Source: Prunella strophiata (Eukaryota; Chordata; Aves; Passeriformes; Prunellidae). Taken from it: 64,000 nt of DNA. The notes under the pieces were generated by a model. It did no database searches, was not told the origin of the DNA, and worked only from the letters and a program-made list of their open reading frames with translations. The stretch spans positions 13,603,392 to 13,667,391 of the forward strand of contig JAZBQD010000001.1 of assembly GCA_036583965.1 (NCBI GenBank), written 5' to 3'. The position numbers and the translations under genes are program-made. Below, one piece after another: positions 11,978 through 24,184 of this stretch; position 1 is the stretch's first letter, and each line of letters begins with the position of its first letter.

Positions 11978-14322
11978 GTATGTATTGTGCTGTTTTTTCC
12001 TCATTTTAGTTTTCAATATCACAATTTTGCTTTCTCAAGTCCAGCTAATGTGATTCTTTATATTTTTCATCCCAAACACCTTCAAGTTATTTATTAATTT
12101 TAGAGAATTTCATTCCATTTTGTCCAAATATTTTGGTTTGTGGGGTAAGGCATAGCAGCATCCATGCCATTCTCAAGGCCCTGGATATTTTTGTAGTATT
12201 TTGGCAACATTTTCCTTGCACTTTTAAGGAAGACAAACTGAAAAAAGGCTCTACATGGCAAGTGGTATTAGGGCTGAGTGAAGCATGAGGAGCCTTTAGC
12301 AGATGATAAAAGGATGTGGTATATATAATTTCACAAGAGTGTGGCTGAGAGCAAAAATGATTGTTGTTTGTAAATATATGATAAGAATACATTTGGGAGG
12401 AAAACTGTGATAAGACAAGACTGGGTGGGTGTCAGCTTTCATTCTGGTGAGTGGTTCCAGCCCTTTGAGCTGTACACTTATGGAAAAGCCTCCCTATAGG
12501 ATTGTGGAGGCTATAATTAGAACAGAATTTAATGAGTCCATAATCTTTTTCCTGTCTTGTGCCACTGCTGTTCTTACCATAAATAGTTTTCCCCTTCCCT
12601 GATGTTCATATCCATATTTTATGCATGGGCTTTTAAATATAAACATATAACTCATATTTGGGCTTTAAGTATAATCATACAGCACACATTGGGGCCAAAA
12701 GGCACAGTCTCTTGTCCTGGGAGCCAGAAAAAGGGAAGTGTTTCAGAGCAGCCTGGGAAATGAACTCATGCATGCTCTTAGTGAGAACAGCCTTTGGATA
12801 TTGCCTGGATCTGCTTTTGGCAAGTGTTTATCAGCTGCCTACAGTGGTAGAAGAGGCTGAGACATGATCCTTCTTTCAGGACTAGTTAATGGCTCTTTAT
12901 GGCATTCACAGTAGATTTCAATGCAATTTCTTTGCTTTAATACAAAAATAATGACTAATTTCAGTACATGGAACATATATGGGTTATTTCCTGCCAGTTT
13001 TAATGGGTGTGCAAATAATACCTTAGCAAAACAGCTGAAATTTTTTTACTGTAACCCTCTATTGCATATTCCATAGCTTCTTACAGGCATCTGATGGTGT
13101 GAGCTATTGATTTTGTTCTCACTTCAGTTTACATGTGGACTTAATTTTTAATGAAACAGAGCTCCTTTCTCATTTTGGAGCATAGTATTATTTATTGGTC
13201 TACATTTATTTGTAAATGTGCACTTACAGATCAATAGTGAGTCATAAGATCTGAATTAATGTAACTTTCTGACTTTCACACACTGGTAGTTTTTTATCAT
13301 CATGAAAATCCTTTACACTATTTTTTTCTTAAGTAGAATAATATTTTGGTTTGTCTAGTTGGTTATATTTAATTTGGTATTTGTATTCTCTTGCAAGTCA
13401 CATTCTCCATGTATTATGAAACTGAAGTACAAAAGAAGCGGATGTAGTAATCACTCTTTGGATGTAGTAATTAATCATAAAAAATGGACTGTATGAAGAT
13501 TGATTTGATTCAGACTTATTCTTCTGTAATATTCATTTTACCAAGTTAGAAACAAATCTCACAGCACACATTTGATAAAGATATATTTTTCAGAAAACTT
13601 GAAATATTTTACGAAGAATTAAATAATTATGCAATAGGTATAATTCAGAATCTTATTTACTTTGTATCATGAGTTTTTGAACAATGCTTAGAAGAAAAAA
13701 TATACGATGCTATCAGCATCACATTTCCTAGATATCTTGCAAGTGATGGAGTGTTAGCCTTGTCTTGTAAAAAATGGGTGCTGTCTGGAAACCAGCTGAA
13801 TCCTGGAGATAGAGCCTATGCTATTTATGTTCAAGTTGGGCTAGAGAGTACTTTTGATTATCTCTCTTATTGTATGTGACATAGTCCTCTGGATAGATTG
13901 CTTCAGCTTTTTATTACCCATGAAAACTCTGCTTTTCATATTAATGTAGAATAACTGTTTGTGTGGCTTCAGCTCAGCCAAGCTTAGCTTTCTGAAAGGT
14001 TGGTTTCTAATGCAGTTTGGTAATCCACACTCCTCCTCTAGTCCAAGGCACATAGATAAGTATCTCCAGAGAGCAATCCTTTTTATTTACCAAGCTTACG
14101 GACATAGTTACCTTTTTCCCCTCTGCTTTTCAGAGTCAGTCATTGCACTCTAAGTTCTGAGCTTAGTCTATAACAAGTTTTAAACATTTAAATGTATCAT
14201 GAGTCAAGAGCTCAGTTCAGTAATTTGAAATACCTACTGCATATTTGTTAAAGGTGAAGACACAGAGATGGGGAGATGTTATGAAAACTGCTATGGTGCC
14301 ATAATTGTCATAGTTTAATGTT

Positions 14323-14376
14323 GCTTGATGTATTTACTTATATAGCTTGATGTATTTACTTATATAGTAAATACAT
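14323..14376. repeat. 22-bp tandem doublet with downstream hairpin
   Basis: The unit gcttgatgtatttacttata occurs at 14323 and again at 14345, a 22-bp period. The second copy's atgtattta (14350-14358) is followed after 9 bases by its exact reverse complement taaatacat (14368-14376). The result is a small direct repeat joined to a 9-bp stem. Confidence 0.85.
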
Positions 14377-16621
14377 GATGGGAAGACTGCTGCAAGAGCT
14401 TTAGAAATCTGGCTTTGGTATACTTCTGTTCTGCTTTGATGTTTTTACCACCAGATTGCCCCTGGGTTGCTCTGGAAGCCCCTTAAAAATCCACAGAGGG
14501 TCATTCTTGTAGAGGTCAGGTATTTTCCAACTGTGCTGTTATTGCTTCATCAATCTGAAAGAGGAAGCTTGGCAACGGGGACAGTCTTGAATGCTGTGGT
14601 TGACCTGCAGTTTTCTGAATGATGTTGGTTATGGCTTTTCTTTACAAGGACCCCCATATGCTTAAGACTTACATTTCTGTTCCAAATAGATCTTAGAAAA
14701 GTAATTTAGATTATATTTTATGAGTATTCACATGCAAAATTTGCAGATAAAAATAGATTATTAGACACACAGAATCAAGAGTTTAAAACAGATTCTAACT
14801 ACTGAGATGAGTATTAAAGTACAATTAAATAAAAGCTTTTTTTAAAGACTAAGAATATTTATTTTAGTTTCTGGCCAAATGGTGCAGTTAGTAAATATAT
14901 CACTGCATACCTAAGTTCCTAAGTTTGAGTTTATGAAGTATTCAGTCTCAGTCCTTTTGTTGCACATTTGACAGTTGCTAAGATGTGTGGATACCCTTGA
15001 TATGTACAGAGAATTATTAACAGGGAATTTCTATAAAAGCCAAAACCTGAAATCCTGGGAACATTGCAGCGGTTTCTGTGATTTCTCTTAGTGGTGGTTG
15101 GAGTTCTGCATTGTTTGGATCTGTGGGAGAAGTGCAATAACCCATATGTTTACACTAATAATATACTCCACAATATTTCTTTTGTTACTATCTGGATTTC
15201 AGTTTATTATTATGGATTAAATAGTATGCAAATTCAATTGCTTATGAAAGACAATATTCCATATGAAGTATTAAGTTTCTTCTAGGATATTCAAACAAAG
15301 CTTTGAAACATTCTCCTATTTTGAAAAAAAATTCAAAATAATTTTGTGAGATTGACTTTAGTTCCACTTGTAATCAAACATGTTACGTGCTATTTTGTAA
15401 TAAAAATGAATTGTTTATTCATAAATTGTTTGCTTGTAAAGTAAATTGTTTCACTTCTAGTCTTTGCCATTAACAAAATGAAGTAGTTTAAATATCTGAA
15501 TTTTTTGTTTTCCATTATGAACGTATCTATTTTTGCAGTTCTCCCTGTTTCTGGAGTTACAAATGAATTCACGAAGAAAATGTAAAACAGGGCCCGTGAA
15601 AGATTAAGTTTTATGCGTTCCTAAGCACTTAAGTTATAAATGCAGTTTTGGTGCAGTCTGTAACAGCAATTACCTCCATATTGCTGTGCTATTAGAAGAG
15701 CAGAGCCATAATAATATAATGCACTAATTGCTCCCTTTAGTAGCAAAGCATGAGGTTGTTGATTTCTTTTTACTGCTTGGGGAGTCACTGTTATGTGTAT
15801 AGACTCTGTTGTAGATGTTAGTTCTAGACTTTAAATTCGATTCATGCTGTTTTGAACATACTTGCTATTGTGTTTTCTTGAGAGTAAGGAGATTTTTATT
15901 ATCTGATTAAAGAAAAATATTTATGAAGTGTGGAAAGACTCAGAAAATAAGTTTTCTGCTAGTACATAACTTCCATGATGTTTTAGCTGTTTATGTTCAG
16001 TGTTTAGTTGTCCAGAGTCATGAATGAGAACCAGACAGAAGTATAATGATGTCCCATATGTTGTGAACCAGCATTGCTTCTTCTAAAAAAGAAAAATGTA
16101 CTTAGTAATTATTGGAAATATGTAAAGAGAAAATAGAAGCAAAAGCTGGCATTGGATTCTGCGTAGCAGATAAGGCTGCACTGCATTGTTGCAGAGTGTG
16201 ATTGAGCAGAATAAATATATTGTCATTTCAAATCTATTTAAATAGTTTGAAATTGAGAAATTATTTGATAAATGTAAGCATAAAGTAGTGGTTTCATATA
16301 CCTTCTCTTAAAACAAAGCTCAGAATGCAGTAATAGGATGTCACTAAATCAGTCTGCCAGTGCCAAAATAAAAATGTGATCCTGGAGATGAAGTATGGAA
16401 CATTGGTTGCCTCTTTTTTTAAAAGACTGTCCTAACAACTTTTGCTTCCTATTTTTAAAAAGACTATTTTTTTCTATTATGTTTTTTTCCTCTGTTCAGT
16501 CACATTTTGGTAAGCCTAATTAGTTAAATTTTGAAAATCAAATTCTGTGTTCAAATATTTTACTGTCACTACAATGTTGATTAGAAATTATTGGGTTGTT
16601 TTCTGTTTGGGGTTTGTTGTG

Positions 16622-16642
16622 TTTTTTTTTTTTTTTTTTTTT
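16622..16642. repeat. Poly(T) tract, 21 bases
   Basis: A run of 21 T follows a GT-rich patch (tttggggtttgttgtg). It could be the tail of an ancient minus-strand retroposon, but no body is recognisable beside it. Confidence 0.8.
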
Positions 16643-19600
16643 CCTATAAAATCATTCTGGGAAACCTTCCATTAGTGAAAGAATACTGTTGCAGCACTGA
16701 CAACTTTCTTTTGAAATGTCCAGGTCATCCTTTCTGGTATCAGTAATGCAGTGTGGCCAGTAGGTTGTAGATGAGATGTGCTGAGGCTTGACCTGTTAGA
16801 GTGAGGGCTCTGGAGCAATATCCTGTGCAAAGTTTAAGTGGGGATTTTCTCAGCCAGCATCAGCTGATTGCTTCAAATCCAGTGCCTTTCTGTGGTGCTG
16901 CATCACAGAAATGTGTGTGACTGGCAATCCACTGTCAGAGCCACTTCTGTAGTCATCTGGTAACCATTTAATCTACACCAGGGAGGAGGATGAAACTCTT
17001 CCTTTCAATGTCATAATGTGGTACAGCTTATTCTTAAAGCAGAAGCCTTTTTAATAGAAGGGAAAAAACCTCTTTATTTCTCCTTGTACTTTTTAGTGGC
17101 TAAAAATTCTGCTAATAAGTTTGAAATGAATAGTGTTGTTTCTTCATCTGCTTAGTAACTGGTTCTATTAAAAGCAGAATGTGCTTCCATGTGCTATGTG
17201 CAGTACCTGGTTACAGATAGAACAGATACAACTATCTTCCACTTTCTATCAGTAAAATGCCTTGAGGCTATAACATTTTAAGGAGGAAAATATTTTATTC
17301 TTTACTGCACTGAGTTTACCATCATTATTAGACTTAATATAATACAAATAACACACAGAACTCTGTAATATTGATAAATCATGTTTTAAATCATATTACA
17401 TTTTCCATTTGTCATTTTTTTCTTGGAATGGTACAATGAAGTCTGGAAATTTGGGTGCTCAGAGTTATTCAAAAGGAGTTTGAAGATGATGGGCAGGGAT
17501 GAATTCTATTTGATTCTTTACTGAAAAACACCAGGAATCAGTTAGCTAGCTATCTGTATTTTGTATTAATCAACTGTACAGAGAAACTCACATCAGGAAT
17601 TGAAACCTGAGCAGAAGTATTTTTCTTGCACAGTGCTCTGTTCAGTGTTCAGTAGTCATTGAGGAGTCTAGGAGGAGATAAGAGGGGAGGCTATTTGTAA
17701 TAAGCTTCCCTCCCTCTTTTTTTTCTTGTACTCTATTGAAAAGACCTGCCAGTTTGAAAAATACCATCAGTAAGAAAGGAATTATTATATCTCCAGCCCT
17801 CAGGGGTTCCTCGTCTGAAAACCAGCCTTTATTATGGTTTTATGGTCTTCCCTTGGTGTTAAATCCCACTTTTTCTAAAATAAATTTCTAACTACAGGAA
17901 GGACTATATATTTATGTTCATAATGTATATGTTTGTAAAAATAAGAAAATTATTGTCAACACTTTCCAACATCAGATAAAAATTTAGTGTGTTTTAAAAT
18001 CAGATGGACATTTAGTGTGGGTTTCCTAAATTGTTTCCTTTACCATCAAAGGCACACAAGCTCATGTGTGCCTTGTCTGTTAGTGTGTAGTGACTTAAGA
18101 GCAGCAAGAAGGTGATTTTAAAGTGTAACTGTAAGATTATGCTGGTCAATTGTTAAAATGCTTGGTTTTGGTTGAAACTGTTTCAGGAACATCTCTCTGG
18201 CATTGTACATACTTTCACCACTCTATTTAAGTAGAGAAAATAAGTAAAGAACAATTGTGAAAGAGGAAGTGTATTAATAATTCCGTAGTGTTATGACAAT
18301 GAAATGTTAACAATGATAGTGATACAATGTAGGAGTGAGAAAGAAGTAAGAATTTTGGGATGTACTGCTCCCTTAAGACCATGCATGAAACTTGCTATAC
18401 TTCACACTGCTAATTCCATTGAGTCCACCACCTGATGTCAAAATTATTGCTGTTTGAGCCATCTGTGTTACTCTGGTAATAATGTGCTTTTAGTTTCTGT
18501 TTCCAATTTATAAAGAGGTATAATTGATTTATTTATCACAGCCATGGTCTCACACTGGCTCTCTTTATGGGATCAGGCTGTGGTTTGGTGCAAGCCCGAG
18601 CTGATTGAGGGAGTGTTGCAGCCATAGCTGTGCCATCCTGTCCCCCCTGTGTGCTGAGTCCATCCCTGTGTGACCTTGCACCGAGGTGTTCCAGCATGCT
18701 TTGCTAACAGGGATGCTGACTGCACAAGGTGCTGCTGTCAATAATTTTCTGCTGAGAATAATTTTCTGCATTAGAAGTGCCAGAACAGCAGCACTGGTGG
18801 AGTTGAACTGTTCTGACAGTGGGAACGAGACCAGCTTGGAAGACAGTTTGTTCCTCCTGGATTTATCCATTTCTGGTTTTTTAAGCTGAGGAGTAGAGTG
18901 TTATGATCTGACTACTAAGAGATTCCTCTACCCAAATTAAGGTGCAAAAACCCTGTACTTTCCTTGAAGTTTCAGTCTGTAGGTGCTTCCTATTTCTATT
19001 ACTGTGGGACTTGAATATATTAAGTCAGTAAAGTTTAAGTGGGAAATAATGAAGAAAGGTGTAATTGTTCTAAAGAACTAAAATTCTCATCACGAAAGAA
19101 AAATTAAACCACACTGAAACCACATTTGTGTACAGCAGTTCCAAAAGAAATGTGCTTGAATAATGAATTTGACATGGAGATCCTGATTCAGCATTCCTCT
19201 CAAGTATGTGGAAAGTAATTAGTAGCATACTTAAATCAAGATACCAAAAGTAAGACAATAATGAGATGGGTTGCACATCTGGAGGAGTGATAGTTTATCT
19301 TAAAACACTTAAGAAAAGAACTAGGTTCACTGCCATAGATATTCCATGAAATACTTAAAAATTGAAACCCTTTAGCTAATTTGAGAGCATGTAAGCATGA
19401 GGGCAATATTCTTGATCCCTTGGTAACAACAATGGCCAGGGCTTTTTCAACACCTGTGGGTGTTGAAACTGGCTGTGAAGGCAGACAACTCTACATGTAA
19501 GAAAGTGCACTCTTCAGTCAATGTCCTGTGGTCTTGATAAATGTTAGGATAGATCAGTGTTGCTGACAGGTCCTTGAAGTATCTACTCACAAGTGCATCT

Positions 19601-19707
19601 AAAGGAGTTGAGTTGATTTATCCTTGAGTGGTTAAAATATACTTCATATGTATTTTGCTGAAAACTTTTCAAATTATTTGATATATGCTTGGTGTTTTGT
19701 CTTTCAG

Positions 19708-19792
19708 CTTGTGATGAATGGAAGATTTTACCAAAACCTAATCTGCATCGAGATGTCAACAGATTTGGTCACACTGCTGTTGTCAGTAATGG
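19708..19792 (+). CDS. ATRNL1: ATRNL1 window exon 4: Kelch-repeat exon
   Basis: At 85 bp this is the smallest exon. It begins with CT completing an Ala codon, then TGT GAT GAA TGG (CDEW), and ends with GG of a glycine codon completed by G in exon 5. It encodes the end of one Kelch blade (CDEW) and the start of the next (PNLHRDVNRFGHTAVVSNG). The donor gtaaat is weaker than its neighbours, and the acceptor is gtctttcag. Differences from remembered human are few: Thr for Ser in FGHTAV and Ser for Ile in VVSNG. Confidence 0.94.
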
Positions 19793-21431
19793 GTAAATGA
19801 AGTGTCTCTTAAATTTTCCTTGCCATTTTTCTGAAGGAAAACATTGTAGCAGAAATCACACTTAAGTGAAGTATGGTTCAATAACAGAACTGATGTAACT
19901 TAGGGAAAGTGCTCATCAGGTAATCAGTACAGCTAATCCCCAGTCTGCTGGGGATCTGTGCAGTGACATTTTAGGTGAATGCACACCGCAACAATTTTAG
20001 GTGAATGTTCCAGTGTACTGAGGTGTTTTCTCAGTATTGAAGGCTACACTGAATTTCATATTTGGTACCAAGTGTAACCCTCACTTAGGTGTGATGGGAG
20101 AAATCTTTTTCTCTTTGCAGTGTACTATAATTCTTCATTCTTCTACAGTCATAAAATAACCATGTAACTAAAATTTGCTGAGCAAAAGGGAAGATTTTGA
20201 TGCTACTGATACAGTTATCATCTTTACCACCTGAAAGAGGAAAAGCCTGCCAGCAACTAGATGATATTAAGTTGTAAAAGTTGTAGAAAAAAATAATCAG
20301 GTTTAAAGAAATGTGTATTGTGAACTTGTCTCAGCTTTTGTTTTGCTGGTTGCCAGCTGGCCTAGTATCTGAAGTTGCAGTACTTTAGATCATTGTACCT
20401 CTTCTACTTTATTCATCACATTAATAAAGTCAGTACTGAAGTATTTGTGGGCAACTTATGGATCCTCTATATAAGGATTCTGTATAGGTCAGAAATGAGG
20501 TAATGAGTAATGCTTCAAATAAGAGTGTGACTGCTTTTCACAAAAATAGCACTAAATTGTAAGTATGTACACAGAGCACTTGACATTAATCAATGAACAG
20601 ATTTATTTATTAAGACAAAATTGCTTGGAATTAATGAATTCAGCAACTGATAGTTTTTCATTATGATTTGTGTGTTTCATACCATCTAAGCCATGTTTGC
20701 TACTTTGAGAACTGTCACTTTCTATTAATTACATTAAAAATGCTTTTTTTTTTTTTTTTTTTTTAAGAACTTTAAGTACCACAAAAGTGGTACTTTTGGT
20801 AGGGTTTTTGGTACCAAAACAGTGCAAAGCAAGACACTCTCCAGATTTCTGCTACTTGATAACACTGTGATTTAATTCTGTTTTAGGAGTATATCATACA
20901 ACAGTTATAGAAGGTTTTCTATTACTGTCTTTTACCTGAGACAGTTAGTTTTAATGAGAAGGGTGAGGACTCAGGTTTAGTCTTTTGGTTTCTGTGTCAG
21001 CAACTGCTGCACCAGAAATGTTATCAAAAAGAAATATCCATCTTGCCAATTGTTGCTGCCTGTCTTGAAAAGAATGTTCTTGTTTTCAGCAGGCCAGTAT
21101 TTCATGCTCTGTTCTCAATATCTTAACTGCAAAAATGAGTGCATTCTTCCAAAGCTCTTCATTCTTTTTTCCAGATATTTAGATATGCCCCTCCATAGTA
21201 CATACAGCACAGGGAGCTTTCAGCAATGTTTTTTGTTACTCTCAACTTCCATGGAGAAATAAATTGAAAGAGTAATCAGTAAAGGGACCACTGATAGAGT
21301 CTTTATTAGAGGAAAGAATTAGATTTTTTAAAATGTCAATATGTGGGGTTTTAATTGTGCATCAAGACAGATAAGAAATCAAGAAAATGTGTCTACAATA
21401 ACAGTTAAATTTCCTTGCTTTTTCCCAATAG
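19793..21431 (+). other. ATRNL1: Intron 4 (1.6 kb)
   Basis: This GT-AG intron has donor gtaaat and acceptor tttcccaatag. Besides a 21-base T run at 20744-20764 it holds two tight palindromes just after it (listed separately). I see no coding signal; the short plus-strand frame at 21050-21262 has no supporting features. Confidence 0.85.
20744..20819. repeat. Poly(T) run followed by two palindromes
   Basis: A run of 21 T (20744-20764) is followed by aagtaccac / aaaa / gtggtactt (20774-20795), a perfect 9-bp stem with a 4-base loop. Ten bases later comes ttttggtaccaaaa (20806-20819), a perfect 14-bp palindrome. Both share the ggtac core. Confidence 0.85.
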
Positions 21432-21640
21432 GTCCATGTATATATTTGGGGGTTTTTCAAGTGTCCTGTTGAATGATATCCTCGTGTACAAGCCTCCCAA
21501 CTGTGAAGCATTCAGAGATGAAGAGCTGTGCAAAAATGCTCGTCCAGGAATAAGGTGTCTGTGGAACAAGAAACATTGTGAATCTTGGGAATCTGGACAT
21601 GCTAATAATATCCTTAGAGCAAAATGTCCTAAGAAAACAG
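21432..21640 (+). CDS. ATRNL1: ATRNL1 window exon 5: last Kelch blade and first PSI module
   Basis: The 209-bp exon runs from the G completing a Gly codon to a single G opening an Ala codon. SMYIFGGFSSVLLNDILVYK is a full Kelch blade with the GG pair. From NCEAFRDEELCKNA through RCLWNKKHCESW the cysteine spacing is that of a plexin-semaphorin-integrin (PSI) module, which continues to AKCPKKT at the exon end. This exon therefore spans the border between the beta-propeller and the cysteine-rich stalk. The acceptor is cccaatag and the donor gtaagt. It is very close to remembered human ATRNL1, with changes such as NARPGIRCLW for NAGPGIKCVW. Confidence 0.95.
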
Positions 21641-23842
21641 GTAAGTGAATTCTAGTCAGGTTTGTAATGCAGTGTAGGAGATGGGGGTGGGCAACCCCCA
21701 AAGAAGTAACCATGTAGAAGTGGTGACTGGAATGTTAAAGAGTGTTCTCCTGTATGAATACCCAGTGCAAGAGATATAGAGACTATTTAAAAAAAAAAAA
21801 AATCATTCAGTTGTGGAATCCTTTTTTATTTTACATGCAGAGGAGTAGATGCAAAAGAGCACAAGTTTAAGGTGCTAAGGCAGAGCAGAGCAATGAGAGC
21901 ACAAATAGGCACTGCAAGTGATACCTGGTGTTATGGGCATATGGCACTCCCATACCTGTATGTGCCAGTAAGAGAGGAAAGCATCACTGCTTCAAGCAGA
22001 TTACCTATGAAACCAGAAGCATTTGTACAGAAGAATATAGTGCAGGCACAGCTGGAAAAAAACCTGAGGCAAACAAGCCCTTTGCAGTGTGTCAGATGGG
22101 TTCAAGTTTGTCATATGAATTTCTCTGTGGCATTGTGATGGCTGCATTGTTTGAAACAGCAATTTACTGTTATGAATAACTGTTCCAACCTATTCCTAAG
22201 CATTTTGGCTTGTCACAAATAAATTGCTTGTGAAAGTGTTGTTCTTATGTGTCACATGAACAGAATATTTATCCCTGCTACACGCACCTACTATTTTTTC
22301 TGTGCATCTTTCCTTTCAGCACAGTGCAAAATTGCTTCCCCAACTTTGGCTGTGTGCTGTGTGTACAAACTGCCATACAATTAAACTGCCAGTCTGTGTT
22401 TAATGTTTGTTGAAAAGTTACTAGCACTGCTATTAATCAACACTTCAAGACATGCTATTTTTCTGATAGCTTGTACTTGTTTCTAGACTGGCTATAAAGT
22501 CTCAAACTCAGAAAAATAAAGCTATGTCATATAACAAGAACATTATCTAGGTACAGTTTTTTGGAAAATGGCCTTTGTACAGTTTCAGAACTTTTAGAGA
22601 TCTACAGTCTAGAAAGTTTCATCTATATAGAAAAAGAAAAAAACCTCGTGGCATTAAATTCAAAAGTAATACATATAAAAGTGGATTTCATAAAAAGCTG
22701 ATCATAGCAACAGGTGTTTATAAAAGCCAAACAAAACAAAGCAACAGGCTGAAGGAAAATAAAAAAGTTAGAACAGTTTCTCAAGTACAGGTGCTGCAGT
22801 GGAAATAAAGTACAACTCAACTTGGAAGAGATGAGGTCTGTATAATTCCAGTTCTGAAGAAGTTGTGTCAACAGCACTGTTTCACTGCTGTCAAATTCTT
22901 CCAATTTCAGGTGGTAATTTTTTGCCAAAAGCCAGTTTTTCATATATTCTTTTACATTACTTGGCTCAGTTGTTACCTGGTTGAGAGTATCATCTGAGAA
23001 ACTGCTGATGGTCAGTATTAAAGGATAAGCAGAAATTTTAGTGGTTTTCAAAAGATTGATTCCTGGATGACAAGACTTCCCTGGCAGGAGAATCTTTTAA
23101 GCTTGCATGAACCTGAAACTGAAGGAGCCAAACCAAACAGGAATTAAACACAGTAATCAGTGTAAGAGATTATACAAATTCTCCTATTTTGCATCATGGT
23201 GATTTTTAAAACCTTGCTTTCTTTAAACAGAAGTAATAATTTGTGCCCTAAATGATTTTACATAACCTAAATTTTAGTCCAAGTCCCATTATTAAGAATA
23301 TAACATTAACCCTTTTTCAGATACTTTAGATAAATGACAGAGCTTTAACTTATCAGTCATTATTAGGTTTATAAATTAATTTACAAAGATTTAAAATGTC
23401 CATGTGTTGCTCATATCTGTCTCAGATTGTTTTATTTTCTACTTTTATCTCGTTTTCTTGCATAGCCATCTAATATTTTATAGAATCCTACATTCGAAGA
23501 AAATCTTTTTTCCATGTTAAAAGAGTGAAGGAAAAATACTTGAAATTTTTTTTTTCACACTTAATTTTTGCATTGTGCTAAGAAAGCTTGCATACTACAA
23601 ATCAGTGAATATTCCATTAGTTGATATAAGACTTATGAACCTTCAAATAAAGTTGTTACTGAAGGAATTTTTAAAGGAGTAAATCCTATTAACCGAATAG
23701 AATTAATTTCCTACAGTAACTTAAACCCTTATGAATGGCTAGAGTTCAAATGAAGGCTGTAACAGGAAAAGCTCTGAGGAAGTGTCAGAAACGTGGCGTT
23801 ATTCTGCTTGTGTGGGACGTTTCTGTTTGGTTTGTGTGGCAG
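21641..23842 (+). other. ATRNL1: Intron 5 (2.2 kb)
   Basis: This GT-AG intron has donor gtaagt and acceptor tgtgtggcag. It contains a 14-base A run at 21789-21802, an open + frame of 83 codons at 21928-22179 followed by AATAAA at 22218-22223, and an open antisense frame of 142 codons at 22623-23051. I recognise neither protein and treat both as unproven; see findings. Confidence 0.8.
22218..22223 (+). promoter_or_regulatory. Candidate intronic polyadenylation hexamer
   Basis: AATAAA occurs 578 bases downstream of the exon 5 donor, with a GT-rich stretch (tgtgaaagtgttgttctta) about 6 bases after it. If used, it would end a transcript just after the Kelch propeller and part of the first PSI module, giving a short secreted form. 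The hexamer is common by chance in AT-rich DNA, so this is only a candidate. Confidence 0.2.
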
Positions 23843-23961
23843 CTGCTGCCGACGACAGATGTTACCGGTACACGGATTGCGCCAGCTGCACCGCCAACAC
23901 CAACGGCTGCCAGTGGTGCGACGACAAGAAGTGCATTTCAGCCAACAGCAACTGCAGCATG
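23843..23961 (+). CDS. ATRNL1: ATRNL1 window exon 6: PSI module
   Basis: The 119-bp exon starts with CT (completing Ala) and ends in phase 0 after ATG. It encodes AAADDRCYRYTDCASCTANT, then NGCQWCDDKKCISANSNCSM, a compact PSI module with the CxWC core (CQWC). The exon is much richer in GC than its flanks, typical of conserved coding sequence in this AT-rich gene. Only about two residues differ from remembered human (Ala for Ser near the start, Thr for Ala in YTDC). The donor is gtgagt at 23962. Confidence 0.95.
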
Positions 23962-24184
23962 GTGAGTCCTCGCAAATCTGAGCATGTTAGCAGTACTTCT
24001 CCTTTCCTAGGTCTAGTAGACGAGTAGTTGCTTGTTTTCAGCACAAAACTTGTTTTCCAGGCTTTTGAGCTAGAAATGTTGCAGAAGGCAGAGTTGGACT
24101 GCAGCAAAAAAATCTGTTGCAGGGTGAAACAAGTATTCTTCAGGGGTTGTGTTGCCTACTGTGTATTTCTTAATGCAAATACTT

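Larger units (their letters stand above)
11978..19707 (+). other. ATRNL1: Intron 3 (7.7 kb)
   Basis: This GT-AG intron has donor gtatgt and acceptor gtctttcag. It is AT-rich. It contains a 22-bp doublet with an adjoining hairpin at 14323-14376, a 21-base poly(T) run at 16622-16642, and a GC-richer island at about 18540-18890 that I cannot assign. I see no extra attractin exon and no clear transposon. Confidence 0.85.
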
